In this document: positions 24,644 to 36,061 of the stretch, piece by piece
How positions within the stretch are numbered: position 1 is the stretch's first letter
Layout of the letters: each line of letters begins with the position of its first letter
NCBI GenBank assembly: GCA_019914995.1
Contig: CM034139.1
Location: forward strand, 7,542,461-7,606,460
Source of the DNA: Acanthochlamys bracteata
Lineage: Eukaryota; Streptophyta; Magnoliopsida; Pandanales; Velloziaceae
Length of the DNA: 64,000 bases
Reading direction: 5' to 3'
Made by a program: the position numbers and the translations under genes
The notes under the pieces: model-generated
What the model was told of the DNA's origin: nothing
The model's database searches: none
What the model saw: the letters and a program-made list of their open reading frames with translations, nothing else

Positions 24644-25227
24644 TAAGTTGCTAACTTCAAAACCTAAATATTTGGTTCTCTTAACATAATACATATACAG
24701 CACCACACTTAATTATGTCGGCCTTCTTATGTGGCTGCAGGCGGTTTCATTTTCAGTCTCTGCCTTTGACCCTAACAAAAGGTTTTTATACTCATTCATT
24801 ACTAGAACGTCAAAGGCTTCAGCTCTACATAACTCAGAGAATAAAAGTAGAAGCAAAAAGCATGTCCATCAGACGGCAGTCTCATTCATCCAAGCAGGAC
24901 TACAAATTGTTAGAACCAGCATTGAAAATGATATACAGGTTGCTGTCACGTTTTAACTGATATACCAACCAGTGTACTAAACATAGATCAGACAGGGTAT
25001 TCTGCCTAAGCCCACAATTGATGGCTCATATTGATGTCAGCCAAAACCAACCTGAATGTAATTTCCTAAACATGCCTCTTCAACTAAGATCTCATACTAA
25101 TCACATGTTTCTGAAATATATAGAAGAAGTTGGGCATATCTATTTAAGGATACATATATAGTGTCGCAAGTGTTGCATATATATTTCAACTAAAAACCAC
25201 ATTTTTACAGCAGTTGCCAACATCTAT

Positions 25228-26270
25228 TCAGATCTTGCTTCGAAGATTACCAAATAAGGAATGACGGCCCTCAGCAACAGCCTCTCCAGTTGCTTTGTTT
25301 CTCAGCAGCACATAAGTTCCAGAGTAACGTCCCTTATGCCCTAGAACTCTTGAAATAATCTCCAGTTCATCCTGTCCAGCAAGCAAGATACATCAACTAC
25401 GGTCAAATACAAGAAGATCGATATCTACCCATGTATATGGCATGCAAAAATGAACTTAAGAGATTAACCTGCTTAAAATTAAACATGACAATCCTAACAC
25501 ATATCAACTTCGCTTCTTTTTTACTATAAAAAACTAGGCACCATTTCTATCACATAAATAGAGAATGTAAGTTTCAAAGCAATCTTAGTTATATAATCAC
25601 TTGAGTAAGAGCTCAAGCAGTCCCAACAATATCTCTAGGCGAATTGTAACTTCTCGAAAGAAATAAGAAAGTAATCCATATGCCACCGTTTATACAACCA
25701 ATTCTTCATAAGCAGGAAATTTGGGCTTAACCCATCCATGCTCAATCTATTAATAACTACTAAATTTACAAATTTAGCCAACGGAAACAAAAACGTATTC
25801 TGAGAATTTCATAGTAAGTTACTTACACCTAATTTGGCAGGGGCAATGAATGAGATGCACATGTCAACAGAGACCTTCATATGGTGTCCCTCTGTATACG
25901 TAGCAGCCGCTCCGACCTCATCCACAAGATTAGCAATCGCCCCAGGGGCCATGTTTCCATTCTTATCCTGAAAATTTTCAAAACAAACCATTCACAGTAA
26001 AAAGATAATAATAATCAACTCCATACAACAAAATACCAAAGATGAATGTGTCGCTCTTACGGTGAGACGGGGCGGGACAGTGAAGGAGCAGGTGATCGAA
26101 CCGGGTTCGATCCGGTCAACTCGGATCCCTCGCAAAGCGAAGCCTTCGAAGAAGCTGTAACTATCGCCGGTACTGTGGGGCTTGATAGTGAGAGATTCCA
26201 CGGTTACAGCCGAGTTTTCGCTCACCGTCAGCGACTCTCTCACCTTGTCGTCCCTCGGTGAAGGCTCCAT
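25228..26270 (-). CDS. Acyl-CoA thioesterase-like hotdog protein
   Basis: Small hotdog-fold protein related to animal ACOT13/THEM2 and plant thioesterase-superfamily proteins, which hydrolyse acyl-CoA or aromatic acyl thioesters. Three exons: 26061-26270, 25827-25967 and 25371-25228. They join in phase 0 to 164 residues. The N-terminal 30 residues (MEPSPRDDKVRESLTVSENS) are not obviously a targeting peptide. The hotdog core runs from YSFFEGFALRGIRVDRIEPG through NGNMAPGAIANLVDEVGAAA, with the family Asp in NLVDEVG, to GHHMKVSVDMCISFIAPAK and GTYVLLRNKATGEAVAEGRH. The usual HGG turn before the long helix reads APG here (see findings). It ends FGNLRSKI. A peroxisomal or mitochondrial role is possible, but no signal settles it. 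Confidence 0.88.
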
Positions 26271-26528
26271 TTAATCTCCGCTCCGTTTCTTCATATTCTT
26301 CTCTGATTCTGACAAATTAAGTACGAAATGTTTCATCATAGTGCGCGTGTAAAAATTGTTTTGTGAATTTCTAGCCCCTACAAGTTGGAATAGTTTTTGT
26401 CAATGGAAGACAAAATAGAGCTATACTAAAAATAACTTTAATGAGAAGCAGAGGTTTGAAAGCAAAGCTTATAATATATTTATCGGCCTTTATGGACCAC
26501 CTTAAAAATTTCGATTCGGAAGAAAATT
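26271..26528. other. Thioesterase promoter region
   Basis: About 260 bp upstream of the thioesterase ATG, bounded on the right by the Harbinger relic. No clear TATA box is assigned. Confidence 0.4.
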
Positions 26529-26699
26529 AGTCTCTGTTTGGCTTTGCTTTTTTCGAGCTTTAAGTCCTAAAAAAGCACAGCACAGTGTTACAAGCGTTTG
26601 GCAAAAAAACGCTTTCAGCTACTTACAGTGGTTTTTAAAAGTTAAAAATAGAAAGCACCGATTCAGTGCTTTCCAAATAAATTCGCTTCGGATATATGA

Positions 26700-27700
26700 A
26701 ATAACTATTTTATCCATATTAGTTTTACAAAATTATAAATCAATATATATTTTTTACCGTTTGTCTTAATCTCTAATTTTTTCATTTCTTTCGCTGCCTC
26801 CTCCCTCCCGAGCTCCATATCGCTTCGCTGTCTCCTCTTTCCGATCGTTTTTTCTGATCTCTCTGTCTTCAACGCCGATCAATTTTTCGTCCAATCTCTT
26901 CGTCCATGTAGATCGTTTCCATTCCGATCTCCGTCTCTATCGGATTTTCATTTCAAAGGCAATGGGAATTGAAGCGCGGCCGTGGGTTGAGGTAAAATTT
27001 TTTTTATTTAGATTTAATTATTTGGTTGTTTATTTATGCGTTGATTAGTTTTTTTTTGATTTCGTTGGTGTGGATGGACGGATGAATTTGTGCGATTTTA
27101 AAATTTTTTTTGACTATGTTAGTGACTATAATTAGTGACTGTGATCGTTATTTATGTTTATTTTTCGTTGCGTTGATTTTTTTGCCAAAGTCTATTGATT
27201 TCTCCATTCCATAAAATTTTCTTTTTCTTTGTTTGCGTCCGAATCGATCAAAATGTTCACAAATTATAGTTTTCTTTCTTCAATCGATTGCTTCTAAGAT
27301 TTTTCGAAAGATCGTCGGTGCAGTTGTCTCTGTGCAGGTACTAAGTATTAATTCGGATCTTTGCAGAACTAAATATGTTAAAATTTTGACAGGTATTAAG
27401 AATAATTGATCATTTTAAAGATTTTATGATTATTTTCTGTTGAAAAGAGTTGCTTGGTGAAGTTGTTTGTAAATTTTAGACTTACTTGTAGTTTTCAACT
27501 ATGTGTGTGTATTGTTGTATGTATGTTTAAACTTATCGCTATTTATTTTTTACTCAGTTTTGGCATTTTGGTTGCTCACAGAATTGTTTGGTGCTTGTTG
27601 GCCCTTTGATTAATTTTGAGGATTTTTGTGTATCCTTGCTGCTTGCCTTATTACCTTACAGCCCCTTTTGGACGGCATGGCAGGGATTGTTACTTTGAAT
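26700..27700 (+). other. Harbinger 5' leader with candidate first exon
   Basis: Around 26790-26960 the DNA is pyrimidine-rich with several CGATC/CGATCT motifs. A short open start follows near 26962 (MGIEARPWVE) directly before a GT donor. This looks like a leader and first coding exon for the downstream ORF1-type protein. No link to a specific acceptor is proven. Confidence 0.35.
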
Positions 27701-30235
27701 GAGATGTTTGGCTAGCTTGATCGTTATTGATATCATGATAGTAAAATATATGTTACACTTATCTTAACCAAATATATATGGTTGCTGTCTATACTTACCC
27801 TAGTTGATCCAATGATGAATTTGAGGGATTGTTGGTTATCCTTACTGGCAATTAATAAATTTTGAAGTATATTTGCCTATCTTGTCCTTACTGGCTTGTT
27901 AATAATTTTGAAGGATTGTTGGCTATCGTTGCTGGTTTGGCTTAATTTTTGAAGTGATGTTGTCTATAAACACCCTTACTGGCCCTATGATGATTATTGA
28001 GGGATTGTTGGTTATCTTTACTAGCAAGTAAATATTTTTTGAGATATGCTGCCTATACTTACCCTAGCTGGCCCAATGATGAATTTTGAGGGATTGTCGG
28101 TTATCTTTACTAGCAAATAAACATTTTTTGAGATATGTTGTCTATATTTTTCCTTTCTGGCCTGTTGATAATTTTTGAGGAATTGTTGGCTATCGTTGCT
28201 GGTTTGGCTTAGTTTTTGAAGTGGTGTTGTCTATAAACACCCTTGCTGGCACTATGATAATTATTGATGGATTGTTGGTTATCTTTACTAGCAAGTAAAT
28301 ATTTTTTGAGATATATTGCCTATATTTGTTCTTGCTGGCGTGTTGACGATTTTTGAGAATTTGTTGGCTATTCTTTGTTGGCAAGTAATGAATAATGATG
28401 TATAACTGCCCTATCTGAATTTTTGAGGGATTGTTGCCTAACCTTGCTGCCTCTATGATGATTTCTGAGGATTTGTTGTCTTATAAAATACTAAAATGAG
28501 ATGTTTGGTTGCTTTATTACCTTGCAGTCCCTTTTGGACGGCATGACAGGGATCTTTTCTTTGAATGAGATGTTTGGCTAGTTTGATGGTTATTGATAAC
28601 ATGATAATAAAATAGATGCTACATTTATTTTAACCAAATATGTATGGTTGCTGCCTATACTTACCATAGCTGGCCCAATGATGAAGTTTGAGGGATTGTT
28701 AGTTAATCTTACCGGCAATTAATGATTTTTGAGGTATATTTGCCTATGCTTGTCCTTGCTGGTCTGTTGATGATGTTTGAGGAATTGTTGGCTATCCTTA
28801 CTGGTTTGGCTTAGTTTTTGAAGTGGTGTTGTGTATAAAAGCACTAGCTGGCCCAATGATGAATTTTGAAGAATTGTTAGTTATTTTTACTCGCAATTAA
28901 TAATTTTTTAGGTATATTTGCCTATGCTTATCATTGCTGGTCTGTTGATGATGTTTGGAGGATTGTTGGCTATCCTTACTAGTTTGGTTTAGTTTTTGAA
29001 GTGGTGTTGCATATAAAAACACTAGCTGGCCCAATGATGAATTTTGAGGGATTGTTAGTTATTCTTACTGGCAATTAATAATTTTTGAGGTATATTTGCC
29101 TATGCTTTTCCTTGCTGGCCTGTGAACGATGTTTGAGGAATTGTTGGCTATTCTTACTGGTTTGGATTAGCTTTTGAAGTGGTGTTATCTATAAAAACAC
29201 TATCTGGCCCAATGATAAATTTTGAGGGATTGTTAGTTATTCTTACGGGCAATTAATGATTTTTTAGGTATATTTGCATATGCTTGTCCTTGCTGGCCTG
29301 TGAAAGATGTTTGAGGGATTCTTGGCTATCCTTGCTGATTTGGATTAGTTTTTAAAGTGGTGTTGTCTATAAACACCATTGCTGGCCCTATGATGAATTT
29401 TGAGGGATTGTCAGTTATCTTTATTAGCAAATAAATATTTTTTGAGATATGTTGTCTATATTTGTCCTTGTTGGCATGTTGATAATTTTTGAGGAATTGT
29501 TGGCTATCCTTGCTGGTTTAGCTTAGTTTTTTAAGTGGTGTTGTCTATAAACACCCTTCACGCCCTATAATGAATTTTGAGGGATTGTCGGTTATCTTTA
29601 CTAGCAAATAAATATTTTTTGAGATATGTTGTCTATATTTTTTTCTTGCTGGGCTGTTGATGATTTTTGAGAAATTGTTGGCTATCTTTGCTGGTTTGGC
29701 TTAGATTTTGAAGTGGTGTTGCATACAAAAACACTTGCTGGCCCTATGATAAATTTTGAGGGATTGTTTGTTATCTTTACTAGCAAGTAAATATTTTTTG
29801 AGGTATATTTGAATACGTTTGTGCTTGCTGTCCTGTTGATGATTGTTGAGGGATTTTTGTGTATTCTTGTTGGTTTGCTTTAGTTTTTGAAGTGGTGTTG
29901 TTTATAAACACCCTTGCTGGCCCTATGATGAATTTTGAGGAATCGTTGGCTATCCTTACTGGCAATTAATAAATATGGATGTATATTTGCCTGTGCTTGC
30001 CCTACCTAGTCCTATCTGGATTTTTGAGGATTGTTGCCTAACCTTACTTTCCCTATGATTATTTCTGAGGGTTTGTTGTTTTATACATTGCTAAAATGAG
30101 ATGTTTTGTTGCCTTATAATCTTGCAGCCCTTTTTGGATGGCATGGCAGGAATTGTTACCTTGAATGAGATGTTTTGCTAGCTTGATAGTTAATAATATC
30201 ATGATAGTGGAATGGATGCTACACTTACTTTTGAA
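27660..30235. repeat. Three copies of a block bracketing the 178-bp array
   Basis: A block of about 110 bp beginning CCCTTTTGGACGGCATGGCA and including TTGAATGAGATGTTTGGCTA and ATCATGATAGTAAAAT occurs near 27661, 28529 and 30127. It is unlike the 178-bp monomer. The array therefore has a higher-order arrangement of monomers between these blocks. Confidence 0.75.
27930..29990. repeat. 178-bp tandem repeat array
   Basis: The landmark GAAGTGGTGTTG (and variants) recurs at 28820, 28998, 29176, 29354, 29532, 29710 and 29889: six steps of 178, 178, 178, 178, 178 and 179 bases. Earlier copies at 27951 and 28218 are 267 bases apart, exactly one and a half units. Each unit seems made of two related halves of about 89 bp: one with CTGGCCCTATGATGAATTTT and GGGATTGT, the other with CTGGCCTGTTGATGATTTTT and GGAATTGT. 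It is non-coding on both strands. Confidence 0.9.
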
Positions 30236-30529
30236 GAGATTTTTGCCTTATACAACTCTCAACTGAAATGCTATCCTTGCTGGCCTGTTTTTGGAGTTGT
30301 TGTGGTGGTGCTGTCTAGGTTCAGTCTTTTTGCCTTATGATAAATTTTGAGAGTTTTTTGCCCTATAATATCATGCTATCCTTGCTAGCCTGTTTTTTTA
30401 GTTGTTGTGGTGGTGCTGTCTATCTTCAGCCTTGTTGTCCTATGATGAATTTTGAGGGTTTGTAGTAGTGTTGCCTATGCTGTCCTTACTGCCATATGAT
30501 GTTTTTTGAGAGATTTTTCCTGGTGGTGC

Positions 30530-30979
30530 TGCCTATATGCGACGACGTTCGAGCCAATGAAGAACCTCAACCTGCATTTCAGGTTCTCTCTCCTATAATA
30601 ACTGATAATGATCTATTTTCACAGTCTTTTTCTATATCTCAAAATTCTTTAAGATCAGAAAATAGTGCTAGGAAGCGAAAAAGTTCCGGATCATCTGGAA
30701 AGGAGCATATCGGTGACATGACAAAAATAATGCGTCAAAAGACATGCAATGACGTTATCGATACCAACCACCCGTCAATGTTTGGCGAAATTAGACACTA
30801 TTCCGGATATAGAAGCCGGTAGCCCCCTAGCTCATTATGCAGCATGTGTTTTGACTAAGAAAGAAAATCGTGAAGTCTTTATGAGTTATCCTAATGCTGC
30901 AGCTCGCTATAGTTGGCTGAATTTTCACTTTAACTATTTTGAACCGGAAAAATCTAAAACTAATTATTGTATGTTGTAA
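30530..30979 (+). pseudogene. Harbinger ORF1 (MYB/SANT-like accessory protein), 3' part
   Basis: Two overlapping frames (30496-30822 and 30749-30979) together resemble the C-terminal half of the MYB/SANT-like protein encoded by plant Harbinger elements. The first contains a Ser-rich stretch ending in ARKRKSSGSSGKEHIG. The second contains CLAKLDTIPDIEAGSPLAHY, AACVLTKKENREVFMSYPN and YSWLNFHFNY. A frameshift near 30780 separates them. The N-terminal DNA-binding part is not seen. In the family this protein helps the transposase bind the element ends. Confidence 0.6.
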
Positions 30980-31456
30980 TTTGAACATTGTAGAATATTA
31001 GTGTGTTATTAGTATTATAAAGTTAGCATATTGTAAACATTATTGAAATGTTGTTATAATTGTAAAATGATATTATTGTATGATGTTGGTGATAGTTATT
31101 ATATGTTGTTATGGTTGTTATGTAGTATTATTGTGAACATTATTAGAATATTATTATCGTGTTAATATGATGTTCGTTAAATAATAATATTATAAATATT
31201 TTTTAAATAATTTTATGGTGGGCATATGATGTTGCTATGTTATTACTGTGATTTAATTGAACGTTTAAAATATTATTTTGATAGTATGATGTTAGTATAT
31301 TGTATCATGGTGGTAGTATATAATATGATCAAAATTATATTATTAGAAAATTTTTTGGTACCAATTATAATATTATTGTTTTTGAGAATTGTGAGTTTAT
31401 ACGTATGTTTTTAGTTAACATTGTCATTTAAAATTAATTTTTATATTTGCAGTTAA

Positions 31457-32756
31457 ATGGATCCGTGAGCTAGTGATAGTGAAAAAAATGATAGTGAAGA
31501 AGAATGGACAGACTTATGTGAACAAGCAAATTATGCAGCAATTCAGTACTACAATCGACATCTATGTAAACGTCCGTGTCGTACATTTATACGCACGGAT
31601 AACGTTTTCATAAATGAGATACTGGAAGGAAACGAAGTTCATTACTATCAAAATTTTCGATTGAAGGTACCTATTTTTTTACAACTATATGATGAGTTGA
31701 CAAGGTTGTACGACGTAGATGCAACACATGAAATATCTGTTTATGAAAAAATTGCTATCTTTCTCGTAACGTGTGCACATGGTTTAGGAAATAGAGTAAA
31801 TCAGGAAATTTTTAGTTGTTCGGGTGAGACGATTCATCGACATTTTCATAGTGCTTCAGGTTGTGCTGAGATTGGCTGCAAATATTATAAAGCCTCATAA
31901 TAGATATAACGAGAGAGAAGCATTTCATAAACCACAGAACGCACGTTATCTTCCATGGTTTAAAGTAAGTGATTAAATCGAATTTCGACACTTAGATTGT
32001 TATAATAGATAAGTTGAATTTTTTATTTTGATATTAAAATTTGAATACAGGATTGTATTGGAGCTATCGATGGGACACATATCAAAGCAACTATACGGTC
32101 AGAAGATGTAACACTTTATATTGGACGTAAAGGGTATGCTACTCAAAATATATTGACGGTATGTGATTTTAATATGTGTTTTACATTTGCATGGGCCGGA
32201 TGGAAAAGGTCAGCTCACATTCACGCATACTGAAGGAAGCATTACGCAGGCCTGAACTGAGATTTCCTCATCCTCACGGAGATAAATATTATTTAGTAGA
32301 TGCAGGATATAAACATACCTATGGATATATGAGTTCTTATAAAGGCCGGGACGTATGATATCATCTGGAGGACTTTCGTCGTGCCAATACACCACAAATG
32401 CGGGCACCTAGAGGGAGAAAAAAAAGTTCAACTTTCTACATTTTTCATGCAGAACTATAATTGAACATACATTTGGCGTATGGAAGGCACGTTTTGCAAT
32501 TTTAAGAGATATGCCGCCACACTCAATAGAGGTAGAACGTAATATTATTATTGCGACAATGGCGATACATAATTATATCAGAATTAAAGGAGCAGATGAA
32601 GCATTTACAGATGCTGAGCGTGAAACTTATCTACCGTCAGCATTTGAAGTATCTTCTAGTACATCAAACGTTCGACCCGAGGATGAATCTGATCGTAGTG
32701 ATAGGTGGGATGCATATCGTGATGCAATTGCAAGTGAAATATATAGTCATTTATGA
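31457..32756 (+). pseudogene. Harbinger DDE transposase (DDE_Tnp_4), disrupted
   Basis: Two-exon transposase relic. A start at 31457 is followed by a TGA at the fourth codon (31466). The frame then reads WTDLCEQANYAAIQYYNRHL and IFLQLYDELTRLYDVDATHE, before a shift near 31850. After an intron (donor near 31967, acceptor near 32050) comes DCIGAIDGTHIKATIRSED with the first catalytic Asp. A shift near 32220 follows, then SRILKEALRRPELRFPHPHG, KYYLVDAGYKHTYGYM, and a TGA at 32356. The C-terminal part is open again: VERNIIIATMAIHNYIRIKG to SEIYSHL. Similar plant proteins include the domesticated ALP1 family, but the stops and shifts show this copy is dead. Confidence 0.8.
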
Positions 32757-33470
32757 ATGTTGTGTTTCTATTTGATCGTATGATAGTATTTTATTTTGTT
32801 ACAATATGTATGACCGTATAATATCTACATTAAGGTTTGTAACAATTGACTTTATTAGTTGTTCAATATTTATTTAATATTTTTATACTATAAAAATAAA
32901 TCTATAATTTATACAGATTTAAATACATATCAAAATTATTTACTAATTTATCATAATAATACTAAATTTACAAAATAATATAAATTTTTTTAATAATTAT
33001 TTAAATATATTTTCCAAATTTAATATTATAATAATTATTATATAATTAATATTATTCAATTTAATCATTGATTGATATTAATAATATAATTTGTAAATAA
33101 ATTTATAAATATTGATATAAGTAATTATTTATATAATTTTTACATAATAAAATTATTAAGTTTTAAAAAAATAAATAATATATAAAAAATTAAAAATTTC
33201 ATAATATATCAATTACTATATATTTAGAGATATTTCAGTCATTATATATCTCATATAGAAATAAGTTTAAGCTTAGCCAAATATTTTATTCAGCTTTCAG
33301 CATTCAAAAGCACGATACAGTAAAAATTTATCCAAATAGGTTTTAACATAAAGCTATTTTTACGGCAAAAGTTCTACAGCCGCTTACAGTATTCTAAAGC
33401 AGTTTTACTTCAAAAGTACAAAAATTTCAACACTTAAAACATACTTCACTGTGCTTTCGTTGCTGATAGT
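32757..33470. other. Harbinger 3' non-coding region
   Basis: Very AT-rich DNA between the transposase stop and the right end. The last 200 bp carry GCTTTTG-type and CACAGTG-type motifs also seen in inverted orientation at the left end. No gene is seen. Confidence 0.5.
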
Positions 33471-35365
33471 TCTCCATTCTCGATATATATAAATTATCTC
33501 CTTTCTCAATATAACTTCAAGGTGCGTTTAAAATTAATTATAAAATAAAAAAATTTAAATAAAGAATATTTTGTTTATTTTTAAAAAATAAATTTTAATT
33601 TTTTATATTTATAATAAAAAATTTTATTATGTAAATTTTTTTTTATATTTTCTAAATTTTTAAATAAATTTTTTAAATATCTATAAAATATATATTGAAT
33701 AATTAAAAAATTAAAATAAAGCGTTTGGAAAACAAAATTTCTCATCAGAGTCTTCTTAATTTAGTAATTTACTCTTGCTTTCTTGCTTCACTATCTGTCC
33801 GCAGAGATTCTTTAAGTTACATTTGATGGTGATTTTAAAATATATTTTTAAACTAGAATTATTGTATTTTATTTTAAAAATAAATTTTATTTTTATCTAA
33901 AATAATAATAAAATTTTAATATAAATTTTTTATATTTTAAAATTTTTAAATAAATTTTATAAATTAAAATTGATTTAGTTTTTAAATTAAACTTATTTTA
34001 TTAATTTAATAAAATTAAGATTAAATTAGTTTTAATTTGATTATTTTCTCTATTAATTAGAAATAATTAAAGTTAAATAAATATAAAAATATAATTATTA
34101 TAAAGAAAAGTGACATATTAACTTTTAAATTAAATTAAATATTAAATTAAAGTAGAAATTAAATATATATAAATTAAACATAAATATTAAATTTGATCAT
34201 ATAACATTAAAATAAATTTTAGATAAATGAAAAATAATCAAAAAATTATAAAAAATAAATTTATTCTCTTTTTTTAACCATATGAACCACTAATTTGTGG
34301 GTACATATTTGATAAAAAATTATTTGTGGTTCCTTCTTAAATGAATCAAAAGATTGTCTTTTTCTTCACTCTCCATCTCTAACAACCATTCAAAAATAGA
34401 GTTCATTTAAAAGATATCTTTTTAAAAGAAATATTTTTTATACTATTTTACATACTTTTATTTTTATATTTATAATTTTTAAATAAAATATATAGAAATA
34501 AATGTTATGAACTGAACAAAATTAAAAAAAATTTCAGAACTGCTGCCAAACAGCCCTTTAGTTTAGGTCATGGTGGCGTGGCACGTGGAGATGACACTTC
34601 AATGGATAAAGAATCCCACTGGCATTCATGTGTGACGGCACCGCGATGCCGTTCAGAACACGAAGACCTGGTAACTTTTTTGTTTACGTGATCTCTGTTA
34701 ACGGGCCAGGTCCAGGTCCAGGGCCTGTCTAAGAAATTTCAGTCCAGTAATAGCTGATGAGAGATGGTCAACACAGGAAACTACGTCAAATAAAATTAAT
34801 CTAATCGTCAAGAGTATAAGGACTGAGAATACTTTACAACAGTGCATAATGAAGAATTGGCTTCGCATAATCAGAACGGAATATAATTGAATAATCATGA
34901 GATTATATAATTAACTAGAGGTCCCCTTCCTGAACTCGAATAAATATTTCTATTGCAACTACCGACCATGTGTAGTATGTTCAGTATTTCTATACACAAG
35001 ATCGTCAGAAACAAACCATTATGTAATTGGTTCGGACCAAAAAAAAAACCCTGAAACCTGATTAGAATCGACAAATAAGAAAAGTGGAAAATGTTTTAGA
35101 GACCATGGAAATAAAGTTATGGCGATTTAACATGCAGCATAGCAGGCAGTTTTCAACAGTTTATAGCAGGTGATAAGTAAGAAGGAGGACATCATCGGTA
35201 CGAACCAAACTGTTGATTGTATCATGAATGCCCTTTTAGGCAGTGAGCGAGCGAAGACAGCAGCTAGCTGGAGCAGTCAGAAGAACTGCAGCAAGAATTA
35301 TTGACGACAACAGGATTCTATTCATTCCAATCAAATGATTGCATTTAACGACTACATATAAGTTC
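33471..35365. other. AT-rich spacer between the two transposons
   Basis: Extremely AT-rich from 33520 to 34550, including a MITE-like copy at 33521-33735 and a further A/T-only tract. From 34560 to 35365 the composition becomes ordinary, but no gene is seen. The 35361-35365 AGTTC is one copy of the copia target duplication. Confidence 0.55.
33521..33735. repeat. AT-rich MITE-like element, copy 3
   Basis: Starts GGTGCGTTTAAAATTAATTA, carries the internal ATAAAATATATATTGAATAA block, and ends near AAAGCGTTTGG. It is similar in length and order to copies 1 and 2. Confidence 0.55.
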
Positions 35366-35905
35366 TGTTAGAAATAGCTAGTGTGTTCGGTTATCGATAG
35401 ACGCAGCGAAAATATAAACACACTAAAAGATCTTGCGGAAGCAATATGAGAATTGAGAAAGGAGCAAAACAAACACAAAGACAAGAGAATTACGTGGGAA
35501 AAAACGAAAAAAACCCCACGGGAAGGCAAACTAGCCTTCAAGGAAATCACTAATTCAAGGCAATTACAAACTCTTGTATTACACTTTAAGTGAAACTTCT
35601 AACTAGAATACTTTTTTTCTAACTCTCACACTTGATATTGTGAATGATGTGATTGATGCATCAAACAAGTAATTCTTACTCATATATATAGTGGTATCAA
35701 AGAGACTCTTGAGCTTCCAAACCTTCCCACTAATGGAGTCCTTTGGCTTTCCATCCTTCATTAGGTGCTTTAACTTCTTTAACCTTCCAACATCATGGGT
35801 GGTGCTTTATCTTTCTTAATCCTTTACTATTTCAACATGAATGCATATTTAATTTGTTAACCACTATGTACCACTAATTTACATAGTGCTTTATAATATC
35901 TAACA
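35366..35905 (-). repeat. Copia 3' LTR (left copy)
   Basis: 540 bp, TGTTAGAAATAGCTAGTGTG at the left edge and ATCTAACA at the right edge. It is preceded by target-site copy AGTTC. A short purine-rich tract (complement of AATCTTCCAC, 35906-35915) adjoins it inside the element as the probable polypurine tract. Confidence 0.95.
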
Positions 35906-36061
35906 AATCTTCCACTTAAAGACACTTTGTAAATTACAATCCAAGAATAACAAGAAATCGATACGTAAGTGTCAAAATTCAATGACACTGAAAATAGATA
36001 CGACTGAGAGGAGCAGGACTAGCACGCATGCTAGCTGACTTCCTTTACCTCATACCGTTGT

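Larger units (their letters stand above)
22758..25227. other. Spacer between PHT4;3 and thioesterase genes
   Basis: About 2.5 kb without a recognisable gene. It contains the PHT4;3 promoter, a MITE-like element (about 23538-23740), a second AT-rich tract (23750-23890), an AAT microsatellite (24600-24643) and probable thioesterase 3' UTR near 25200. Open frames of 60-80 codons show no protein features. Confidence 0.5.
26530..33470 (+). mobile_element. PIF/Harbinger DNA transposon, degenerate
   Basis: About 6.9 kb. The left end (26530-26700) has GTTTGGC and AGCACAGCACAGTG. The right end (33270-33470) has the complementary-sense CACTTCACTGTGCT-like block and GCTTTCAGCATTCAAAAGCA. These look like decayed terminal inverted repeats, so exact ends and the 3-bp TWA target duplication are not established. 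Inside, in element order: a GC-richer leader with a short start exon, an array of 178-bp repeats, the 3' part of the MYB/SANT-like ORF1 protein, and a broken DDE transposase. Both proteins run in the same direction, as in autonomous plant Harbingers. Stops and frameshifts make it non-autonomous. Confidence 0.75.

Noticed and set aside
28190..29965. Short minus-strand open frames with similar peptides (IANDSS/IIIVPARVFIDNTTS type)
   Set aside because: They arise because the 178-bp repeat recurs. They have no convincing start and do not persist through the array.
27600..30100. CRISPR-like array
   Set aside because: Whole units repeat head to tail without short conserved repeats separated by unique spacers, and this is plant nuclear DNA.
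30496..33470. Domesticated transposase gene (ALP1-like)
   Set aside because: The transposase has stops and frameshifts, and the element ends are still present, so it is a dead transposon rather than a host gene.
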